Below, piece after piece: positions 6,087 to 10,219 of a DNA stretch of 10,219 nucleotides; position 1 is the stretch's first letter, and each line of letters opens with the position of its first letter. The DNA is from Methanoregulaceae archaeon (lineage in GTDB: Archaea; Halobacteriota; Methanomicrobia; Methanomicrobiales; Methanospirillaceae): NCBI GenBank assembly GCA_025453715.1, contig JALOPT010000048.1, forward strand, positions 1 to 10,219, read 5' to 3'. The position numbers were made by a program, and so were the translations under genes. Below the pieces are notes generated by a model. The model saw only the letters and a list, made by a program, of their open reading frames with translations. It made no database searches and was not told the origin of the DNA.

Positions 6087-6100
6087 GTTACTTAAATATG
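6087..6100 (-). promoter_or_regulatory. TATA-box promoter for tRNA-Glu
   Basis: Minus-strand CATATTTAAGTAAC, identical over 14 bases to the element at 855-868. Its centre is about 45 bases before the tRNA 5' end, so the primary transcript would carry a leader of roughly 18 bases for RNase P to remove. An imperfect inverted repeat, ACTACCCA/TGGGCAGT (6062-6083), lies between this element and the tRNA. Confidence 0.6.
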
Positions 6101-6227
6101 TCTGTTAATCGACGTTTCCCGCAGCCGTATCCGTATTTCTCCTTTAAATTCAATTAAATCCGGAATTTGGCCCGGCAATATCTATACCCACAACTATATG
6201 TGAATGATCCGGCCAATAATAGAAAGA

Positions 6228-7340
6228 ATGAGTGGTCTCGAGGATCAGATCAAGGAGCTGGAGGATGAGCTCCAGAAGACACCTTATAATAAGGCCACTT
6301 CTAAGCATATCGGCCGGGTCAAGGCCAAGATAGCAAGACTCAGGGACGATGCCGTCAACCGTGCTATGAAGTCAGGGGGTGGTGGTGAAGGTTACTCTGT
6401 TAAAAAATCCGGTGATGCAACGGTTGTTCTTGTCGGGTTCCCTTCTACCGGTAAGAGTACGCTCCTTAACAAACTTACCGGTGCGGAGAGCGCAGTTGGT
6501 GCCTATGAATTTACCACGCTTACCGTTGTCCCCGGGGCGATGGAATACAAAGGGGCAAAAATCCAGATCCTTGATATACCTGGTCTTATTGCGGGTGCTG
6601 CGATGGGAAAAGGCCGTGGCAAGGAAGTGATCGGTGTCGTACGGAGCGCAGACATGATCGTGGTGCTTGTTGATGTTTTTAACCAGGGCCATGTTGACGT
6701 GCTGATGAAAGAGCTGTATGATGCAGGGATTAGGATTAACAAACCGAAACCTGATATCACAATTAAAAAGACTTCCCACGGTGGAGTCCGGGTCCACAAG
6801 GTCGGCACGCTTGAACTCAATATCGAGGAAATCCGGGCTATCCTTAGTGAAAGTAAAATAATGAATGCGGATATTCTCATCAGGGGCGGGGCCACGCAGG
6901 AAGACCTGATTGATGAAGTAATGGGGAGCCGCGTATACGTTCCCGCATTTATTGCTGTTAATAAAGTAGACCTGATAGACAAGGAACAGGTAGATAAGAT
7001 AGAGAGCACTCTTATTGATCGTTTTTCGATGCCACCGGTCATGATTTCTGCTCATACCGGTTATCACATCGAAGAGTTGAAAGAAGAGATCTACCAGAAA
7101 TTAGGATTTATGAGACTTTTCCTTCGTCCACAGGGTGAAGTGGCAGACCTCGAAGAACCCCTGATTATCCGGTCAGGCAGTACCGTTGAAGACGTATGCA
7201 GGAAACTTCACCGGGACTTTGTTGATCGTTTCAGGTATGCCCGTGTCTGGGGAGACTATGTAAAACACCCGGGGCAGAGAATCGGTCTTCCTTATAAACT
7301 CCATGACGGAGATATCCTCTCGATAATTATCGAGCATTAA
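6228..7340 (+). CDS. DRG-family (OBG-type) GTPase with TGS domain
   Basis: Archaeal member of the developmentally regulated GTP-binding protein family, a cytoplasmic GTPase linked in eukaryotes to translating ribosomes. Counting from ATG at 6228 (370 residues): an N-terminal basic helical region (LEDQIKELEDEL...TPYNKATSKHIG, 4-29), G1 GFPSTGKS (70-77), switch region with TTLT (96-99), G3 DIPG (116-119), a Gly/Lys-rich AAMGKGRGKEV segment after it, G4 NKVD (245-248), G5 ISA (273-275), and a C-terminal TGS domain (about 293-368). All GTPase motifs are intact. An in-frame ATG at 6204 would add eight residues. I prefer 6228 because archaeal relatives begin right at this LEDQIK-like helix and a TATA-like ACTATATG at 6193-6200 lies about 31 bases before it, favouring a leaderless mRNA. 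Confidence 0.93.
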   Translation: MSGLEDQIKELEDELQKTPYNKATSKHIGRVKAKIARLRDDAVNRAMKSGGGGEGYSVKKSGDATVVLVGFPSTGKSTLLNKLTGAESAVGAYEFTTLTVVPGAMEYKGAKIQILDIPGLIAGAAMGKGRGKEVIGVVRSADMIVVLVDVFNQGHVDVLMKELYDAGIRINKPKPDITIKKTSHGGVRVHKVGTLELNIEEIRAILSESKIMNADILIRGGATQEDLIDEVMGSRVYVPAFIAVNKVDLIDKEQVDKIESTLIDRFSMPPVMISAHTGYHIEELKEEIYQKLGFMRLFLRPQGEVADLEEPLIIRSGSTVEDVCRKLHRDFVDRFRYARVWGDYVKHPGQRIGLPYKLHDGDILSIIIEH

Positions 7341-7430
7341 CTCTTATTATCATAACCGATCGAATAAGCCGGTTCAGGAATTGGGTTCCTCTACTATACA
7401 TTGCTGAGTTACAGCAAGCCAGGATACTAT
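7341..7430. terminator. Convergent 3' region between GTPase gene and trm1
   Basis: Ninety bases between two stop codons facing each other. It holds several short inverted repeats: AACCG...CGGTT (7354-7374), GGAA...TTCC near 7377-7389 and TGCTG-AGTTA-CAGCA (about 7402-7416). These may shape both 3' ends. There is no long T tract on either strand, so the terminator call is tentative. Confidence 0.3.
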
Positions 7431-8552
7431 TCAGCCCTCTCCTTTAACTGCCTGAAGCAGAAGGGGGAGGGGAGCAGTTGTTTTTATACCGGTGCCAAGA
7501 TAGTGACAACGGGTTGCTTGAAATCCAAGAGCCTTAATCCTTTCGAGCAGTTGATCCATCGGTGGTGGTGAGCGTCGCTCCCGTTTTGCCAGCTGGTGGT
7601 AGTCATAAAAACCTGCTGTTGGCAGTTCATTGCGACAGAGCGATAACAGGACTGCCAGTTCCCGGGAAGTCCCGAGCGGGAGGGCCGGGGCCTTTTCTGC
7701 CATTTCATCGAGAAGCGTTTCTGACTGGATCCCGCCAAGCCAGAGTGGGCCAACCGGGGTTAGTGGTATCCCACAATATTCGCACACTTCAGTATGAGGC
7801 AGCATCCCCTGTTGTTCTGTGCGGGACGGGCATTTGGGGCACTGCATGATGTACCCGATAGATGAACGTGTACGTTCAGCTGCAGCGACACCTCTCCTGA
7901 TTTGCAGGTGGAGGCGGACAAAGTGTTCGTGGGCAAAACAGAATTGCGGGATAAGACCGATATCATATTTCAATGCCTCACGCACGACGAACCCAAGGAG
8001 TGTCCGGAGGCCGGTCTCGCTATGGTACTCATTATTCAACGGCTGAGAAAAATATCGTCGCATACCTGCCTTTTTATGAGCACCGCAGAGCGGTGCGGTA
8101 TCTGTCGCTGTGACCATGAGAAAACGGCGTGCGCTCCGGATCGCGGAATCAATAAACGGCGCCGGTGTTCCAAAGGGGTCAAGGTCGACAGCATCGAACC
8201 GGTGTCCTGACAGGAGGACATTTACATCGCTTTTTGTCACGGTAATATCATCGATACCGGAATGGGCCACATTTTTCGAAATTAAATCCACCGCCCTGGA
8301 ATCCCGGTCATTGATTGTTACTTTTACTCCACATTCCTGCGCAATGCGGAGCCCCCTGACCCCGGTAGCGCCCATGGTATCGATATAGTCCTCGGGATGA
8401 ATTACCTGGAGCAGGAGGACTGTTGCATCGCGGTTTAGCTCCATACGCCGGTTATAAAAAACCGGCGCAGTGCCGGGAGGGAAGGCCGAATCTTTGTCCT
8501 GACCGGGGATAAAAAAGCGTGTCCTCCCCTCTACGGCCTCTATTAATTCCAT
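7431..8552 (-). CDS. trm1: tRNA (guanine26-N2)-dimethyltransferase Trm1
   Basis: S-adenosylmethionine-dependent enzyme that makes N2,N2-dimethylguanosine at position 26 of tRNAs. Counting from ATG at 8552 (373 residues): N-terminal EGRTRFF..PG, the family block FYNRRMELNRD (32-42), the SAM-binding motif DTMGATGVRG (58-67), the catalytic DLDPFGTP (123-130) and ATDTAPLCG (149-157). A C-terminal zinc ribbon has Cys238, Cys241, Cys257 and Cys260 (CPKC...CEYC). Length and motif order fit archaeal Trm1. ATG at 8567 would add five residues (MILGI). I prefer 8552 because the TATA element at 8580-8589 predicts a transcript start near 8556-8559, and the family normally starts just before this point. 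It is divergent from tRNA-Arg, whose own G26 is a candidate substrate. Confidence 0.95.
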   Translation of the reverse strand: MELIEAVEGRTRFFIPGQDKDSAFPPGTAPVFYNRRMELNRDATVLLLQVIHPEDYIDTMGATGVRGLRIAQECGVKVTINDRDSRAVDLISKNVAHSGIDDITVTKSDVNVLLSGHRFDAVDLDPFGTPAPFIDSAIRSARRFLMVTATDTAPLCGAHKKAGMRRYFSQPLNNEYHSETGLRTLLGFVVREALKYDIGLIPQFCFAHEHFVRLHLQIRRGVAAAERTRSSIGYIMQCPKCPSRTEQQGMLPHTEVCEYCGIPLTPVGPLWLGGIQSETLLDEMAEKAPALPLGTSRELAVLLSLCRNELPTAGFYDYHQLAKRERRSPPPMDQLLERIKALGFQATRCHYLGTGIKTTAPLPLLLQAVKGEG

Positions 8553-8579
8553 AATCCCTAATATCATGAGTTTCGTTAA

Positions 8580-8589
8580 CCTTATACCT
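8580..8589. promoter_or_regulatory. Shared TATA element for trm1 and tRNA-Arg
   Basis: CCTTATACCT on the plus strand reads AGGTATAAGG on the minus strand, a near-symmetric TATA sequence. Its centre is about 30 bases before the 5' end of tRNA-Arg (8615) and about 32 before the trm1 ATG (8552). I see no second good TATA element in this short divergent gap, so both genes may depend on it. Confidence 0.5.
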
Positions 8590-8614
8590 ATCCCTTGTCA
8601 ATTCATATAGGCGA

Positions 8615-8689
8615 GGGCGTGTGGCTTAGCCCGGACATAGCGTCAGCCTCCTAAGCTGAATGCCGGGGGTTCAAATCCCCCCACGCCCG
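8615..8689 (+). tRNA. tRNA-Arg (anticodon CCT)
   Basis: 75 nt. The acceptor stem GGGCGTG (8615-8621) pairs with CACGCCC (8682-8688), discriminator G at 8689. The anticodon stem TCAGC/GCTGA closes the loop CTCCTAA, giving anticodon CCT (reads AGG). The T-arm GGGGG-TTCAAAT-CCCCC is intact. G26 is at 8642, the position modified by Trm1. No intron or encoded CCA. A run of five T (8690-8694) directly follows and probably terminates the transcript. Confidence 0.97.
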
Positions 8690-8694
8690 TTTTT
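8690..8694 (+). terminator. Oligo-T terminator of tRNA-Arg
   Basis: Five T residues immediately after the discriminator base. The following gene has its own TATA-like CTTAATAC near 8716-8723, which fits transcription ending here. Confidence 0.45.
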
Positions 8695-8747
8695 CCTTCG
8701 AAATTACTTCACCAGCTTAATACGGAAGACCGGAGAATATCCATACC

Positions 8748-9590
8748 ATGACGATCAAGGGTTACTGGCGGATTATCAGACCGGTTAATTCTGTTGTTGC
8801 AGGTCTTGCCGCGGCCCTTGGCTATCTGGTTGCAACCGGTATAATCATTCCGTCAGTAATTCTTCTGGTTGTTATTGTAATACTGATTACCGGGGCCGGA
8901 AATACTATTAACGATTATTTTGACCTTCCCATAGATCGCATCAACCGGCCTGAAAGGCCCCTTCCTTCAGGAGCTGTAACTGTTACCGGAACCCTGTTAT
9001 TTGCGGGTATCCTGTTCACTGCCGGTATTCTGCTCAGTCTTTTTACTAATATCTACTGTGCCTTTTTTGCAGTCTTCAATTCATTGTTATTAATCGCATA
9101 TGCAAAAACCTTAAAAACCACCCCTTTTCTTGGCAATCTTTCTGTAGCGTTTCTTGCGGGGAGTATCTTTCTCTTTGGCGGAGCTCTGGCTGGTATTCAG
9201 GGTATTATCAATAATTCAGTAATCGCACTAATCACGATCTTTGCGATGCTTGCAAGAGAGCTTCTTAAAGATGCGGAAGATGTGCCAGGGGATATCGCCG
9301 CGGGAGCAAAAACTATTCCTGTCTTGTACGGCGTGCGTTTTACTGTGACTATGTTCATTATTTTTACCGCTTTTGCAGTAATTGTAAGTTTTTACCCTTA
9401 TTACCGGTGGGGTGCCTGGTACCTTGCAGGGATCATTCCCGTGGATTTCATTATTCTTTACAGCGCATGGCTGGCATCAGGTTGCCGGAGTCCGGAATGC
9501 ATTAAAAAAAGCCGTGCAACAAGTTACCTGAAATATGGAATGTTTGCCTCCCTGATCGTATTTACGCTGGCAGCAATTTTTCTTGTCTGA
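8748..9590 (+). CDS. Digeranylgeranylglyceryl phosphate synthase (UbiA-family prenyltransferase)
   Basis: Integral membrane enzyme that adds the second geranylgeranyl chain to geranylgeranylglyceryl phosphate, the second ether bond of archaeal lipids (EC 2.5.1.42). 280 residues, typical for the family. N-terminal YWRIIRPVNSVVAGLAA (6-22) has the usual RP.N start. The first Asp-rich motif is NDYFDLPIDRINRPERPLPSG (55-75), and the second is KDAEDVPGD (174-182) followed by AGAKTIP; both bind Mg2+ and diphosphate. Hydrophobic helices fill the rest. LIAYAKTLK (115-123) matches archaeal DGGGP synthases better than UbiA quinone enzymes. The start ATG at 8748 has GGAGA at 8732-8736, rather far upstream. 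The gene lies 58 bases after tRNA-Arg. A T6 run (9591-9596) directly follows the stop. Confidence 0.92.
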   Translation: MTIKGYWRIIRPVNSVVAGLAAALGYLVATGIIIPSVILLVVIVILITGAGNTINDYFDLPIDRINRPERPLPSGAVTVTGTLLFAGILFTAGILLSLFTNIYCAFFAVFNSLLLIAYAKTLKTTPFLGNLSVAFLAGSIFLFGGALAGIQGIINNSVIALITIFAMLARELLKDAEDVPGDIAAGAKTIPVLYGVRFTVTMFIIFTAFAVIVSFYPYYRWGAWYLAGIIPVDFIILYSAWLASGCRSPECIKKSRATSYLKYGMFASLIVFTLAAIFLV

Positions 9591-9675
9591 TTTTTTAAAA
9601 ACCGGGAAAATTTCAATCGAATAAAAAAATAATATCTGCATTCCGTCACGGGAAAAACGGGTAACAAAACCAGCA
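9591..9675. terminator. Convergent 3' region with T tracts on both strands
   Basis: T6 at 9591-9596 follows the synthase stop on the plus strand. On the minus strand a T7 run (A7 at 9623-9629) lies about 46 bases past the stop of the DUF116 gene. These are likely oligo-T terminators, one for each gene. Confidence 0.5.
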
Positions 9676-10219
9676 TCAGAAATTTTCGCGTGTATGGAAC
9701 CAGGGTGAAGCCCTCACCTCTTCAGGGACTGATGCAGGGTCGATACCAATCAGTGCCACCCCAAAGACATCTTCCCAGTTTACTGAAGTTTCAACACACC
9801 CTTCCCGCTCAGTCACCACTCCGAGAGAAACGAGGCCGAGCTTGTCGGACATATCCAGGCCTTCCTTTACTTCAGAGAGACATCCAACACCGATAATCGC
9901 CCTTGGATGATACTTCTTCACCATTCGCTTGATAAAAGAGGATCCCGGGACAATAAAGAGCCGGTAACCGAGTAGTTCAAGCATCCGTATAGCATCAGTA
10001 AAGGAACATTGTCCGCAGCTGATACATTTCAGTCCTTCAGGTGTGAGATTTGCAGGACATTTTGCAGACCTTAGGCATTGAGGAAAAAATATTGCCCGTT
10101 CCCTGACCGGGATTGCCCCAAAAGCCTTGTTACTCATTGTGTTATGGACCCTGATAAAAAATGTCATCATTTCCTTGTCTTCAAGACCAAAAAGGCTGAA
10201 TAAGGCCTTGGAGAGTCCC
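9676..10219 (-). CDS. DUF116 family protein (5' end outside window)
   Basis: The minus-strand frame stays open to the window edge, so the ATG at 10170 is probably internal. Sequence before it (GLSKALFSLFGLEDKE) flows into FFIRVHNTMSNKAF, which looks like the normal N-terminal helical part of DUF116 proteins. The conserved core starts at FFPQCLRSAKCPA and continues to GLKCISCGQC. These Cys residues suggest a metal or Fe-S site. GYRLFIVPGSSFIKRMVKK, IGVGCLSEVKEGLD and a region with GVVTEREGCVETSVNW then follow, with two further Cys. Function in this family is not established; the proteins are cytoplasmic and common in methanogens and anaerobes. The visible 3' end is complete, with TGA/TAA-type stop at 9676. 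Confidence 0.85.
   Translation of the reverse strand, partial: GLSKALFSLFGLEDKEMMTFFIRVHNTMSNKAFGAIPVRERAIFFPQCLRSAKCPANLTPEGLKCISCGQCSFTDAIRMLELLGYRLFIVPGSSFIKRMVKKYHPRAIIGVGCLSEVKEGLDMSDKLGLVSLGVVTEREGCVETSVNWEDVFGVALIGIDPASVPEEVRASPWFHTRENF

Noticed and set aside
6372..7067. Long minus-strand frames opposite the DRG GTPase gene
   Set aside because: They are antisense shadows of a gene with all GTPase motifs intact, and their products show no domain features.

Overview
The window reads as chromosomal DNA of a methanogenic archaeon, most likely of the order Methanomicrobiales (Methanoregula/Methanosphaerula-like). This rests on archaeal-only or archaeal-type genes: a UbiA-family digeranylgeranylglyceryl phosphate synthase for archaeal ether lipids, an archaeal Trm1, a DRG-type TGS GTPase, HypC, a DUF116 protein, and a large PEGA-repeat surface protein. 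TATA-box promoters, intron-less tRNA genes without encoded CCA, and oligo-T gene ends also fit. The order-level assignment is inferred from gene content and protein style, not computed.

Layout. 1-148: tail of an unrecognised gene. 214-298: tRNA-Ser(UGA). 468-840: a short signal-peptide protein on the minus strand whose reading frame appears broken, with plausible coding continuing in a second frame. 841-1154: no convincing gene; one hairpin near 1120. 1155-2165 (minus): YdjM/DUF457-type membrane metal-dependent hydrolase with an extra soluble C-terminal part. 2411-2653 (plus): hypC, starting with GTG. 2856-4715 (plus): secreted, membrane-anchored protein with seven PEGA-like repeats. 4936-5781 (minus): beta-class carbonic anhydrase with a signal peptide. 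5975-6049 (minus): tRNA-Glu(CUC). 6228-7340 (plus): DRG-family GTPase. 7431-8552 (minus): trm1. 8615-8689 (plus): tRNA-Arg(CCU). 8748-9590 (plus): DGGGP synthase. 9676-10219 (minus): DUF116 protein whose 5' end lies beyond the window.

The genes are mostly single transcription units on alternating strands, not an operon. Two themes recur. One is translation and tRNA: three tRNA genes, a tRNA methyltransferase and a DRG GTPase. The other is the cell envelope: PEGA protein, secreted carbonic anhydrase, YdjM protein, ether-lipid enzyme and the broken secreted protein. HypC links the organism to [NiFe]-hydrogenase maturation.

I see no CRISPR array, insertion sequence, prophage or defence system. 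The points most worth checking are the exported beta-carbonic anhydrase, the trm1/tRNA-Arg divergent promoter built on one near-symmetric TATA element, the split secreted gene, and a recent in-frame duplication in the PEGA gene.
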